The notes beneath the pieces were generated by a model. It saw only the letters and a program-made list of their open reading frames with translations, made no database searches and had not been told where the DNA came from. The position numbers were made by a program, and so were the translations under genes. A stretch of DNA of 19,612 bases from Scytalidium lignicola (lineage: Eukaryota > Ascomycota > Leotiomycetes), in the NCBI GenBank assembly GCA_002812745.2, contig NCSJ02000540.1:1-19612 (forward strand), written 5' to 3'. Each line of letters opens with the position of its first letter. Positions within the stretch are counted from its first letter, which is position 1. Shown piece by piece: positions 9,951 to 19,119 of the stretch.

Positions 9951-10563
9951 ACAACTCGAAAGGAAGTTTTATTTCAAATTCAAATAAAGGACGGTGATCC
10001 TTTTCCGTTAGAGCGAATTGATAGGAGACGAACACGTGAAAAGAATATTATAACTTCTACAATGTTCTTCATGTTAATGGCATGATGGTGTAGCTTATTA
10101 TTTTGGCCTTGGAGGAGTATCAAAAGCTGTATGGGAAAGTCAAGATCGTGAATTAGTTGATGTTACGCCGGGTTAACATCATTTTGAATGCAAGTAACAC
10201 AACATACAATACTAAAAGAAAGGCCTCTTCATGAACTACTTAAAGTCTGAATCAGAGAAGAGAATTAACTGTATAACATAAAGATCCTATCAGAGACTCG
10301 TATAATCAAAGTCATTGCAGTTCTTGTAGATTTTGGGAGATGATAAACCTCTTTAATAAAATTTATTTGAATTCATGTATCATTCTATCAGTGTTTTAAT
10401 AAAACAATCGTAAAACCATGCAGCAAAAATGCTGATTATCTTAACTACCCTTACTATCGCTTCATTAAACGATAGGAGTGATACTAACAAGTTGAAAAGG
10501 TCATATAGATAAAATCCGTCTCTTTGATGGTTAGGAGATATCTAGATCCAACAGAACCTGTTC
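9951..10563. other. Intergenic, 3' flank of the secreted hydrolase
   Basis: First ordinary-composition DNA after the AT block. No coding frame was recognised on either strand. On the minus strand an AATAAA hexamer lies at 10362-10367, about 200 bases past the hydrolase stop, and could serve in polyadenylation; this is weak in fungi. No transposon ends were seen at the composition boundary. Confidence 0.4.
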
Positions 10564-11706
10564 TTAGAATCCAACTGACTGGAGCCAGGAATGAGCGAAA
10601 GCAAAAGCCTCCCTCGCTTTAAGGTGCAAATTGATGCAATGCCCAATGTTTTCAGGGACAAAGTATGAGAAGTTTGAAGCATTAGGGAAGAAAGAGCTAA
10701 CTTGTGCAGGCAGCGAATTGGCACCCTGCCCACAATCTCCCAATACCGTATTGTTCACGAAGCAGAATGCTGCATCCTGTCGCCCGGTGATGACAGCGAC
10801 TGGTCCAGTGAAATCAGGTGCTTCGAAAGAGTTTGCGGTCACTAATTCACCAATTCCAACTACGTCCTGAATCTGGAAATCAATGTTGGCAACTTTGGGA
10901 TCGAAAGTATCATTGCGGCCAAAAAAGGCCAACTCCCGACCAGATTCTAACGAAGTGACTAGATAACCGGAATTTAGGCTCGCAAACTTCTTCGAGAATT
11001 CAGCAGCAGGGAATGGATCTGACTCGATCACGCTGGTAGGAGTGCCGAATCTTGTATATCCAGTCAAGACCAATGCGTCTGCAAAATCACCATACGTGAC
11101 AGCCATGTTGTTGGCAATCATTGAGCCCAGGGAATGGCCGACGAGGATAACTTTATCAAATTTCTGATTAACAAAATGCCCGGCCTTCAACCCTTTAACG
11201 ATCTCGTTGGTAACTGCAGCATGCATCGGTACCTGCTCGATCTGGAATGGGTCTCGACGAGTAGAATTCCCATTTCCTGGTCGATCGAAGGCGAGAGTAG
11301 GATATCCATTTGCCGCCGCAAAATCAACCCAGGAATATAGCTGATTCGAAACCGCAGGAGAGTAATCCAGGGCAGACCAGTACGATTTAGTGTAGGTGAT
11401 ACCATGTACGAGCAATTGAACAGTGTTTTTCCTGCTGGCCACTACCTTGGTTGGATAGCAGAAACGAGCACTGATATCGAAGGAGGAAGTCTCTGAGGTA
11501 TTGAGTATGGGAGCGGTTGATTCTAGCAAATCGACCACCGACTGGACTGTAGTAAATGTCACATCCGGAATATCTACATTGATACTTGTAGCGGTCACCG
11601 GGATGGTAAATTCAATGCATCTGGGACTAGGTGTCGATGCAAGGGCAGACGTTGACAGAGAGGCGAAGATTTGCACCAACGCAAGGAATGACCTGGATCG
11701 AAACAT
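10564..11706 (-). CDS. Secreted alpha/beta-hydrolase
   Basis: A complete 380-residue intronless frame, typical length for fungal secreted alpha/beta-hydrolases of the lipase/esterase-like type. Residues 1-23 form a signal peptide (basic start, hydrophobic core, Ala-x-Ala near the cleavage site). The fold signature is clear: an HG oxyanion motif at residues 101-102 (LLVHGITY), the nucleophile elbow GHSLG with Ser192, a probable acid at Asp311 (ITGRQDAAF), and His356 in IGHCINLH. Six Asn-x-Ser/Thr sequons (Asn69, 147, 265, 318, 342, 345) fit passage through the secretory route. The initiator is the only Met before the signal peptide, and a TATA-like box stands about 100 bases upstream. Substrate is unknown; catalysis of ester or related hydrolysis is inferred from family. 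Its nearest neighbours are a repeat cluster upstream and RIP-mutated DNA downstream. Confidence 0.92.
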   Translation of the reverse strand: MFRSRSFLALVQIFASLSTSALASTPSPRCIEFTIPVTATSINVDIPDVTFTTVQSVVDLLESTAPILNTSETSSFDISARFCYPTKVVASRKNTVQLLVHGITYTKSYWSALDYSPAVSNQLYSWVDFAAANGYPTLAFDRPGNGNSTRRDPFQIEQVPMHAAVTNEIVKGLKAGHFVNQKFDKVILVGHSLGSMIANNMAVTYGDFADALVLTGYTRFGTPTSVIESDPFPAAEFSKKFASLNSGYLVTSLESGRELAFFGRNDTFDPKVANIDFQIQDVVGIGELVTANSFEAPDFTGPVAVITGRQDAAFCFVNNTVLGDCGQGANSLPAQVSSFFPNASNFSYFVPENIGHCINLHLKAREAFAFAHSWLQSVGF

Positions 11707-11800
11707 TGTTCCTGTCTTTTTGTTTAGATTTGGAACCCTGGACTTAAAACAAAATGGATTAACGTCTAAGATCTCTTGTCCATTGAGGTAGCTAAGTTGT

Positions 11801-11808
11801 TTTATATA
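11801..11808 (-). promoter_or_regulatory. TATA-like box of the hydrolase gene
   Basis: On the minus strand this reads TATATAAA, 95-102 bases before the start codon. It is the best core-promoter candidate between the gene and its upstream region. Function is inferred from sequence and spacing only. Confidence 0.45.
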
Positions 11809-13000
11809 TCACGACGGGATCGATNCCGAAGGCACTCTGTATGTATATTCCTTTTCCTCCTGCCCCCAACTCTTTTCATTTCCAGGGGTTAAAACTGGGG
11901 TGCTCGCCAAGGATCTTGAATATACATGGCAAGGATGTCATGGACTCACTCTCAATTGGGAAAGATTTTGAGTTTGGGGGATCCACAACCCCAGTGGGAC
12001 CGGGCGAATTGGCACGGCACGGCCAAGGCATACTTGAGATGATTTGTTGATTTAGTCAGACAATCTCAAGCCACCATTCGTATTGATAATGATATACTGA
12101 ATTAAATCCTTCTAACTGGGGTCTTTGGACCTCATGCTTCGTACGTTCGCGTACACAGTAAAATAATTTAACTAATCCAATGCTTCCTCTACCATTCTCT
12201 TGTGGTGGTTTGTAGACCTGAACTACTGTGTCCAGTACTTCATCCGCCCTCCACTTCGATGCCTTAGTAATATGAGGGTTACAGTAACAGAAAAGACTCC
12301 GCGGTGATAAAGTAAACTCCGTATTACTTACAGCAGTTCGAACTTTTTGATTAGGAGAGGAGTAAGACTTGAATAGCTAAACATTTGTAGTCTCACACAT
12401 TTGCTTATCTTAATGTAATGGGATTACGTGTATCATATTCAACTAGTTCGATATATGATAGAATTACAGTCATTGAGAAAAGTTTTTGAGAAAAAGTAAA
12501 AAGAAAACTCTAGCAAGTCGGAATGATTGTCAGAGTGTAAGCCTACAGGGAGACTAACCGGTCACGCGGGTCATTTGGGGGAATCTCACAGCTATCTTGG
12601 AGGTTCGTACGGCTATAGGGACGCTGTTTCTCCCTAAGAACCTAGAGATTCAGGAGTCAATTTGTACGCTACTTTCGGAGACAGCCATTCTGTTATAAAC
12701 TATAACCTAGATGTATAACGCTATAACCGTCAACTACCTAGCCTTCCTTCATTACCCCCGACAATAATAGCTAACATAATGATTTAGGATGACCTGACCC
12801 ATATTGTCACACAAGTGGAGCGCTGGCATACACAGTAAACAAATGTCAATCGAGACCCCCTTTTTCGGCAGAATATCCGTCTTTTGACATGCAAGAGAAA
12901 GCGGGCATGCTAAAGATACAGCTCCACCGTACTCAAACATTAGTGGAGCGCAAATGGGGTTTAAACCTTACATAGCTCTACTAGTGTATACTAGTACCTA
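11809..13000. other. Long intergenic region upstream of the hydrolase
   Basis: About 1.2 kb of ordinary composition with only short chance frames. Three CTGGGG hexamers on either strand (11895-11900, 11989-11994, 12116-12121) match the loose CreA carbon-repression consensus SYGGRG, but such short motifs are common by chance. A single N is at 11825. From about 12480 to 12960 I see nothing beyond short direct matches such as GTGGAGCGC, which occurs twice. Confidence 0.35.
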
Positions 13001-13183
13001 GGCATTATCGAATAGGGTTTGGTTTAGTTCTTGTAGGCAACCGTGTTGACGTCCGAGCTGCCGAAGGGCCCAGAGAGTCTAGACCCCCTAAAATAATAGC
13101 ACGTGTTGATGTAGGGATTTCGTGTAATTATAGGGTTAGAAGTGGATATCATTCCTTGAGTGATAGATTGAATAGGAGATAAC

Positions 13184-13210
13184 GTACTTCGTACAGGCCG
13201 TAATAAACCC
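13184..13210 (+). repeat. 27-bp direct repeat, copy 1
   Basis: GTACTTCGTACAGGCC followed by GTAATAAACCC; the partner at 13360-13386 differs only in the three bases after the shared 16-mer. Confidence 0.75.
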
Positions 13211-13227
13211 CCATTCGTAGTCTGTGC
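13208..13227 (+). repeat. Inverted repeat, left arm
   Basis: Pairs with 13301-13320 over 19 of 20 positions, including a perfect 15-bp core CCCCCATTCGTAGTC, around a 73-base loop. It overlaps the end of the first 27-bp direct repeat. Confidence 0.8.
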
Positions 13228-13300
13228 GTACACCCCAATCTCTAATGCTGATTGGCTGAAATTGGCATTATCGAATCTTCACTGGCGAGGAGAGGTCTGA

Positions 13301-13320
13301 GCACTGACTACGAATGGGGG
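13301..13320 (-). repeat. Inverted repeat, right arm
   Basis: Contains GACTACGAATGGGGG (13306-13320), the reverse complement of the left-arm core. Confidence 0.8.
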
Positions 13321-13359
13321 TCCGATTAATCATACCACAGTACCGGTACTGCAAACACA

Positions 13360-13386
13360 GTACTTCGTACAGGCCCGAATAAACCC
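13360..13386 (+). repeat. 27-bp direct repeat, copy 2
   Basis: GTACTTCGTACAGGCC followed by CGAATAAACCC; 176 bases after copy 1. Confidence 0.75.
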
Positions 13387-13757
13387 TGCGGAATACAACA
13401 CCTCCGTGCCCCATAATCCTGCCTGTAAAATTACCGAGCAGACCGCCGTGAAGACAGGTGTAAGCACAGACTACAGAGGGGAAATGCGCAATGTGGACTA
13501 AACATGGCTCTAATCTACAATTGGGATGCGTTAATTACTTTTGCTTTTTGCGGCCAACTCAAAAGAAAGCTTGGTCATGCCAATGCGTGAGAGCTAAAGG
13601 GACGAGGACAACTTCTGTCGCATTGGTTACAGTCAAAATAGGTGCGTAACAAGGTGATTGAATTGATTGTAGAACTGTAGGTCTGTAGAGGTCTAATGTA
13701 CAGGTAAGAATAGGGGTTCGGTAATTACGGGTTCTACCGGCCTGTACAGCCACCAAA

Positions 13758-14544
13758 TTATCTGACAACTTCCGAGTGAAAAGATTCTCGTAGCAGCTTG
13801 TCGTACTTTGCAACAATGGCATCAGTATCTGCAGGCTTACGCGGACATTGATGTTCAAGCGATTACGAATTAAATAATCAAGTCGTTGAGATTAGGATTG
13901 ATCTATTATTTGCTTAGAGGCTAGGAACTGTTGCCTCAGCTTCTCTGGCAATGCCATCTTTTCCATATGATCAATACTCTTGTGGAAGCGAATATGTGAG
14001 CGCAACTGAGAGTGTGTCTGAGAAATAAGATATAAAACAAACAATGAAGAACACAGAGGAATTGATTCGTAGTCAAGTTAACATAACAATGATCGTGTCT
14101 CTACAGGAAACGTGTAGAAAGATTGTTGCTCTAAGATTTGTTCTCAGCCCCTTGAACCAGGCCGTAATGGGATTACTATACATAGCATGTTTCCCTACCA
14201 CAATATTGGGAGCCTCCTTGATTAGCTCTTTTATGATTCTTTCAAGATCATAATTCAGAAACTGGGATCCTGGATGGTATATTGCATTGTTCGATACACC
14301 TTTAATATCGATTTTTAGCTGTCCTCACTCCTCGGTGATGTTGATCTCAACGGGAGACTTTCAAATAACATAGACGTAATTATATCCAAGCATGCCAGGA
14401 TACGTTAGTTAGGATAATCGATGTATAAAACGGCTGCCAAGACTGCTGAATTCGGCTTCCCTCTGTCGCTAAACATTGTGTTTAACCATAAACTATGTTC
14501 AAGCGCTTCCTCTTTGAATGATCCTAAAATGCTCAGATATAGCT
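13758..14544 (-). pseudogene. Broken gene of unknown function with a retained intron
   Basis: Several minus-strand frames join into one protein-like string. It starts near 14542 (SILGSFKEEALEH, SLWLNTMFSDRGKPNSAVLA, LYIDYPN), passes a TAA, then shifts frame by one or two bases near 14355. It continues PVEINITEE, a TGA, then GQLKIDIKG, AIYHPGSQFL, NYDLERIIKELIKEAP, NIVVGKHAMYSNPITAWF. After a phase-0 intron it reads LRSHIRFHKSIDHMEKM and ALPEKLRQQFLASKQIID, meets a TAA, shifts frame at about 13845 and ends ADTDAIVAKYDKLLRESFHS...R-stop at 13758. The peptide is well mixed in composition, unlike the antisense frames here. At least three nonsense codons and two frameshifts make it non-functional. 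I do not recognise the family. Upstream exons before 14544 may exist but were not resolved. Confidence 0.65.
14018..14087 (-). other. Predicted 70-nt intron in the pseudogene
   Basis: On the minus strand the donor is GTTATG and the acceptor ends ATTTCTCAG. Joining the flanks keeps the frame (DTII then THSQLRSH) in phase 0. Size and pyrimidine-rich acceptor are typical of ascomycete introns. Without splicing the upstream frame ends at a TGA inside this segment. Confidence 0.5.
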
Positions 14545-14871
14545 ACTATTTACCGCAAAGATGTTTAGCTAAAGACAAATCTAGTTAGAAACACTTAGTC
14601 CTATAACTTCTACGGGGCAAGAACGGAGTTAGAATGGTCATTACATAATCAACCTAGTCACGAGAAAATCAACAAGTCATCCAATGAAATCATCTGAGCT
14701 GAGCACGTTGTGAAATTAGTTGTTGAAGCAGTACCCCATTTTATTAAATATCTGCAACCATTTCTGTCGGTAAGTTTATATTGATGCACATTGCAAGTCT
14801 CTTTAAAGGATGTGCTCCTTGTTACTGTTTGATATAATCGGATAGTTGGCTGCAACATATCTTGGCTAAAA
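14545..14871. other. Intergenic or lost 5' part of the pseudogene; promoter of the next gene
   Basis: No confident coding sequence. A minus-strand frame of 66 codons at 14658-14858 is not in clear continuity with the pseudogene. The divergent arrangement means this stretch must hold the promoter of the plus-strand gene at 14872; I see no strong TATA box, only AT-rich TGATATAATC near 14829. Confidence 0.35.
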
Positions 14872-15615
14872 ATGGAAACTGCCAGCGAGCTTCCCTCATA
14901 TGAGGATGTGCACTTGGACAGGGCTCCCAGCCTAACCTTCAGCCGGGTCTACAGCGTCATGACTTTAAGCTTAGACCCAACTGACATGTCGATCGGGCCT
15001 CTCCCCACGGAACATCCAGACGTGCCAGTTCACTACTCTCTTACCTCATCTCTACTCAAGGTCAACATAGGAAGTTCGATTCACGTGAGAAGACAAAGAT
15101 ATGGACTCCAGCGACGCCCGAGCGAAGGAAACATCGAAATCTCATCTATTCCCGTCTATGCCATTGGAGACTGCTACATGAAGCCTATGCACTCACGCAA
15201 CCCGAAACTGCAGCATATCCTGGTTTCCAGATCTACTGGGATTTTCGTCTCTGCCCGATTCAGAAAAAAGGCCTGGGAGTTCTGTACGCCTGTCCCAGTA
15301 AAGGGTACGGATGTGCGAAAATCGATAGACCCCATCTTCGTTCTAGGTGCTGGTCCTCAACCGACTGTAGTCCAGCGGCATTTGCTGCAGTTCTATGATT
15401 CAAAGTGGGTTAGCTATCAGTTGAATGACGATGGCGAGGCTATTGCGTTTGAGAAAGAGGGTGGTGAGCAGAGTAAAGGAATGCCAATACTGACTATTGT
15501 AAAGAATTTGGAGGAGGAGATGATGGACTTCTTAGTTTCTGCTTGGTGTGTAAAGCTGTGGGGGGACGGAGGTAAACTAGCACGTAGCAAGCGTAGATTC
15601 GGTTCGGTTTCTTGA
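14872..15615 (+). CDS. Uncharacterised fungal protein, 247 residues
   Basis: A complete intronless frame. No signal peptide and no membrane segment are visible, so a cytosolic or nuclear protein is likely. Near the N-terminus is LPSYEDV (residues 7-13), a proline-tyrosine type short motif seen in many fungal regulatory and arrestin-like proteins; its meaning here is unproven. Much of the protein alternates short hydrophobic and polar stretches, suggesting beta structure, followed by a C-terminal segment (GMPILTIVKNLEEEMMDFLV, then SAWCVKLWGDGGK) that reads as a helix and a conserved-looking tail, and a basic end (KRRF). The length, codon use and absence of stops support a real gene. I do not recognise a named family; a LURP-one/Tubby-like fold is only a guess. 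The start is the first Met after upstream stops. Confidence 0.8.
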   Translation: METASELPSYEDVHLDRAPSLTFSRVYSVMTLSLDPTDMSIGPLPTEHPDVPVHYSLTSSLLKVNIGSSIHVRRQRYGLQRRPSEGNIEISSIPVYAIGDCYMKPMHSRNPKLQHILVSRSTGIFVSARFRKKAWEFCTPVPVKGTDVRKSIDPIFVLGAGPQPTVVQRHLLQFYDSKWVSYQLNDDGEAIAFEKEGGEQSKGMPILTIVKNLEEEMMDFLVSAWCVKLWGDGGKLARSKRRFGSVS

Positions 15616-16189
15616 TTTGATGGTACGGATAGTAACATATTTTTAAGATGACTATGTAGTATAATGATGTGTAATTAGTAATAATCTATACGAATAATTT
15701 AATCATCTCTCTTATAGTGGTGAATCGACTTTCTAGATACATATTGAAATGAGATACACTGACTTTTCTACTATTATTTATCAATTTATTGTACTCGCGC
15801 TACCGATATCTGTATTCTACCTTATTCAGTTATTAACACTGGTTTATGTCTTCGAGACATACTATCCCTCTCGCCCTTCTTATTTTATCGCTGTGTTAGA
15901 CAAGACATAGCACCTTATGTTTTCACTCTAACCTCTTATTACTCACATATCATAATGAATCATATTTATTTGGTTTATCAATCCAAGCCATACTTAGTAT
16001 CATACCCGGAGCTGGGCTTGCTTTATATATACAGGTCAGTGACGGAATCAGAGATACATAAGTAGGACCATCTATTTCTAATTCTTAATGTCACGTGGTT
16101 ATTTTGTTGCTCAAATATGTCGCTTTTGATTATTCCGACACTTCTAGCGACCAATTACAACCCATCCTCGGGGCNTTTTTTTAATAAGA
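15616..16189. other. Intergenic between the two plus-strand genes
   Basis: No coding frame recognised. A TATATATA run at 16024-16031, about 160 bases before the next start, is a possible core promoter. An N sits before a T run at 16175. Confidence 0.4.
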
Positions 16190-17006
16190 ATGTCTCTTTC
16201 AGATATAACACCATGTCTTGTAACTGACAAGAATCCTGCAACTAGCAACTCAGACGCTTTGGATTGGGCACGTTGCGCCGCTTTGCATAATTATATCCTC
16301 GCAGTTGGGATGCAAAACTCTGGTCGTCAACTGACAGCTGATGATCAGAGGTCATGGTGGGAGTACCACGGAGATGCAGCGGAAATAATTTCTGGACATT
16401 TATCATCTTCTCTTATTGAATTCTTGAGACACGCACAAATGGGACCACAAGGAGGTCTTCAACATGATCATAGCTTCTTTTATTATGTCAGGGGGCTGAC
16501 ACCTCCTAGTGCTCTATGGCAAAATTGTGGAGCATGTATTGGGGAAGTTGGTGGCAGTATCATTACTTTATACAGTGCGAACGATTTAGCTTCTCATCCG
16601 GATGGTCTTGTGTTCGTTCTTCACTTCATAGTGTCTTATAGCGTTTACGCCGGCAAGAATTTAAATATTGGGCTAACATGATACTAGTTTTGACCAGGAA
16701 AGCTACGACGCAATTCTTCAGATGTCTATAATGGACAGTTTTATCACTACGAATGGACGGCAATCCTGGTATCCGCTAGAAACCATTCTCAGTATATGGA
16801 TTTCTATGATTCACTCTTCCAAATTTCAAGCTGTTTCACCGGAGATTCACGCTTCTTTTTCCGGATCTATGGCAGGAGCAAAACCTTGGATAATTGTCCC
16901 GTTTAGCCAGAAACAACTCTCAGATACTCTGTCCGCGTGGGACCAATATGTCGAAATGATAGAATCTCGTCTTCCAACCCCCGGTCACGACTATCAATCT
17001 GTTTAA
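16190..17006 (+). CDS. Uncharacterised two-exon fungal protein, 249 residues predicted
   Basis: Two adjacent frames are best read as one gene. Exon 1 (16190-16630, 147 codons) includes WARCAALHNYILAVGMQN, SWWEYHGDAAEIISGHL and HDHSFFYYVRGLTPPS. Exon 2 (16698-17006, 102 residues plus stop) includes ESYDAILQMSIMDSFITT, WYPLETILSIWISMI and the end ESRLPTPGHDYQSV. Splicing of 16631-16697 joins LHFI to ESYDAI in phase 0. If unspliced, the first frame ends after 163 residues. No signal peptide or clear membrane helix is visible. I cannot name a family or function. The start is uncertain: the first codons (ATGTCTCTTTCAG) also look like an intron acceptor, so an upstream exon could exist. The gene ends at the border of the right AT-rich block. 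Confidence 0.65.
16631..16697 (+). other. Predicted 67-nt intron
   Basis: Donor GTGTCT, branch-like GCTAAC at 16672-16677, acceptor GACCAG. It contains the in-frame stop of the unspliced exon 1. The donor is not the commonest fungal GTATGT or GTAAGT, so confidence is moderate. Other GT choices do not match phase with either acceptor as well. Confidence 0.55.
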
Positions 17007-17691
17007 ATTGTTTATTTTTAAACCTAATATCCATGGTCTAATTATATGATTTTAATAAAATCTTGTTTTTAAAGTTTTTATAACTTTAGATTGAAAAGTT
17101 AACTAACATAGTTGTTTTCCCCTGCAAAACACATCTAGTATACAAAATAAGGGTTGATGAGGATTTTTTAACTTTTAATTAAGAGATATTTTTATTAAAG
17201 ATTATTAACTATAAAACAAAACATAATGGCTAAACTTAAAGATGTTTAAGTTTGTTTTTATTTTAAATTTGCTGTCTTAATTATAATATCAGCCTTATGT
17301 TAATGTTAAAATCAATCAAATTTAATCAAACATACAACAAAAATTTAACATCGTTTATTATAACACACTTGATTAGCAGAGCAGTATATAACTTCACAGC
17401 ATTAATTTAAGTAAATAAAACTACACTTAAGTTTATACAAGCATATCACCTTTAATATTATATTATCTAATATATGATTATAAGATTAAAATATATAAAA
17501 TTGATCTGATTAAACTTTAGTTAATAATACTTTCTTTTGATATTAATAATTAATGTCTTTTACTAATTAATAGATGATTTCTTTCCAGATTACAACAATT
17601 TAAGCGTATTACTATGTAAACACTTTATCACGAAAGACAAAATCTTATTAGCCTTCTTCTACATTGTATATAATCAAAGAACAAATCCTTA
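17007..17691. other. AT-rich block, partly the rest of the kinase remnant
   Basis: The AT-rich composition begins just after the stop codon of the preceding gene. Between about 17460 and 17672 a minus-strand frame different from the kinase N-terminus reads NVEEGQQDFVF and WKEIIYQLVKDI with stops as Gln; it could continue the kinase remnant after a frameshift. The rest has no readable content. Confidence 0.35.
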
Positions 17692-17907
17692 AAGGCTATT
17701 CTACTCAAAAAAGAGCAAATTTTCACCTTCGATCTGATTATTAGATTAGTTGTACTTTGCAATAAAATGTTTGCTAACATTTACAACTTTTTTGGTAGTT
17801 TAAGTCTTGACTTCTTTGATAATGTCGTTTAATGTTAGAATTTCCGAGGTAGTTAGCAAAGGTACAGGTAAATCTTCGGGATTCTTGAAATATAAAGATG
17901 TTGTCAT
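17692..17907 (-). pseudogene. Aminoglycoside-phosphotransferase-like kinase N-terminus, RIP-degraded
   Basis: From ATG at 17907 the frame reads YFKNPEDLPVPLLTTSEI, then after a TAA continues KKVVNVSKHFIAKYN, a TAA, and QIEGENLLFFE before a TAG. This matches the N-terminal lobe of fungal phosphotransferases of the APH/choline-kinase-like fold: an Asn-Pro-x-Asp-Leu-Pro-x-Pro-Leu lead-in, a strand with the ATP-binding Lys in VVKYG (here IAKYN, residue 51), and the EGENMLFV helix with the conserved Glu. In-frame stops (codons 36, 54, 69) are at Gln-like positions, the RIP pattern. The gene is dead. The catalytic loop (HGDLHPxN type) is not readable downstream. Such kinases are often multicopy in fungi, which would expose them to RIP. 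Confidence 0.7.
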
Positions 17908-19119
17908 TTTAGTCTTAAAAGATTAAAAGATTAATAAGTACTTAAGTACTAAAGCATATTAAACTATATAAGCTTAACTTGCTTAAAAGGCAAATAAAGT
18001 AAATCTTTAGTCTTTATTTGTAACCGATGACTTAATTATACTACTGAACATTAATTCAACAATAATGTTAAGCAGTTACCTTTACATATATGAAACTGAT
18101 ACTTCATTACAGATTAAAAATGAATATTCTCTTCTTGTTAAAGTTGTAGATCTAATAGTAGATTTTATAAGTAATGCTTTTATAATAGTTATTTTAGTGT
18201 ACATTAAACATACAACTATTTTTCTTACTGTTTTTAAAAGGTTAATCAGTATTCTTCTTATAATTCGATAACAATTTTAAGGTAAGTTNAAAAAAATGTT
18301 AATACTTGATAGTATTTTAATGTACAAAGGTCAAATTAAAGATTTTTGTATTTCTCAAAGTCTACTACTACAGTAAATATATAAGATTTTTTCAGACAAA
18401 ACACTTTAAACTTAATAAATAGTAAACTAACTTTGTTAAGTAATTTATAAAAAGATATAAGATTGTTGTTTATGATTTTTACAATTGCATTACTACAATA
18501 ATGCCGAACAATTGTCGTCAAGTTCTAATAATCTTAAAATAGATAATCTTTAAAGGTTATTAAAAGCTTTAAACTTTGCTTTTACCTCTTTGCAAGCTGT
18601 AGGTTTTCGTTGTCATTTATATCATAAAAGTTATAATTGTATTTGATGCTTATAGAATTGTAGCTATCACTTCTAGTTGTTTAAGTTAAACTTAAGCTTT
18701 TTAGCTTTTCTTGTTTTTACAACTTAAGCTTACAATTTAATATTAAACTTAATAAAGTAAAATAATCAGAAAAGACTGAAAAAGTCTGTAATATACTATA
18801 TTACTCATTATTCATTAAGAATACAAGATGTATAAAACTGATTCTGAGTAGTTTTTAACTTAAAAGATTAAAAGAGAATACAATGATTGTTTTATAATAA
18901 ACATTTTAANTTTTAATTTTTTCTTAAATAACATTTTTATTTTTAATTTACTGTTTTTTAAAACTATTAGTAAAAATCATGTATTTTATCTTTAATATAT
19001 AAAATATCAAAGTAATAAAACTGCTTTATTGTATAATATGTCTATTATTACTAATAAAACTGTTGTATTTCATGTTTTTCTAATGGTTTTATGAATTACA
19101 GTTTTAAAATTATACTTTA
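17908..19119. other. AT-rich desert, no assigned gene
   Basis: No recognisable family. Frames of 68 codons (18065-18271, plus) and 61 codons (18336-18521, minus) exist, but both are low-complexity and unsupported. The frame of the degraded sequence at 19120-19488 may run on into here, but stop density becomes that of random AT-rich DNA. Confidence 0.4.

Larger units (their letters stand above)
13001..13476. repeat. Cluster of short direct and inverted repeats
   Basis: Several repeated words lie within 480 bases. GGCATTATCGAAT occurs at 13001-13013 and 13264-13276. GTACTTCGTACAGGCC occurs at 13184-13199 and 13360-13375. An inverted pair centred on ATTCGTAGTC lies at 13208-13227 and 13301-13320. 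A third partial copy, GCACAGACTAC, is at 13464-13474. CAGTACCGGTACTG at 13338-13351 is a perfect palindrome. This may be one or two small non-autonomous transposons, but I cannot define outer ends. No coding capacity was seen. Confidence 0.6.

Noticed and set aside
11841..12050. 69-codon plus-strand frame upstream of the hydrolase
   Set aside because: No homology-like motifs, no start context and it sits in the probable promoter region of the divergent gene.
11895..12121. CreA-type carbon repression sites upstream of the hydrolase
   Set aside because: Three CTGGGG hexamers are present, but the consensus is so loose that this number is not convincing; mentioned only within the intergenic entry.
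12752..12940. 62-codon minus-strand frame
   Set aside because: Short, no recognisable motif, and not continuous with any neighbouring frame.
13559..13858. 99-codon minus-strand frame starting at TTG
   Set aside because: Its first codons continue the pseudogene frame, but the better coding continuation shifts frame near 13845 and ends at 13758; the remainder lacks a Met start and protein character.
14044..14253. 69-codon plus-strand frame
   Set aside because: It lies antisense to the pseudogene at 13758-14544, whose minus-strand peptide is more protein-like and joins across a plausible intron.
18336..18521. 61-codon minus-strand frame as a gene
   Set aside because: Begins MTTIVRHYCSN but has no extension or family match, and the overlapping frame is equally plausible; treated as chance.
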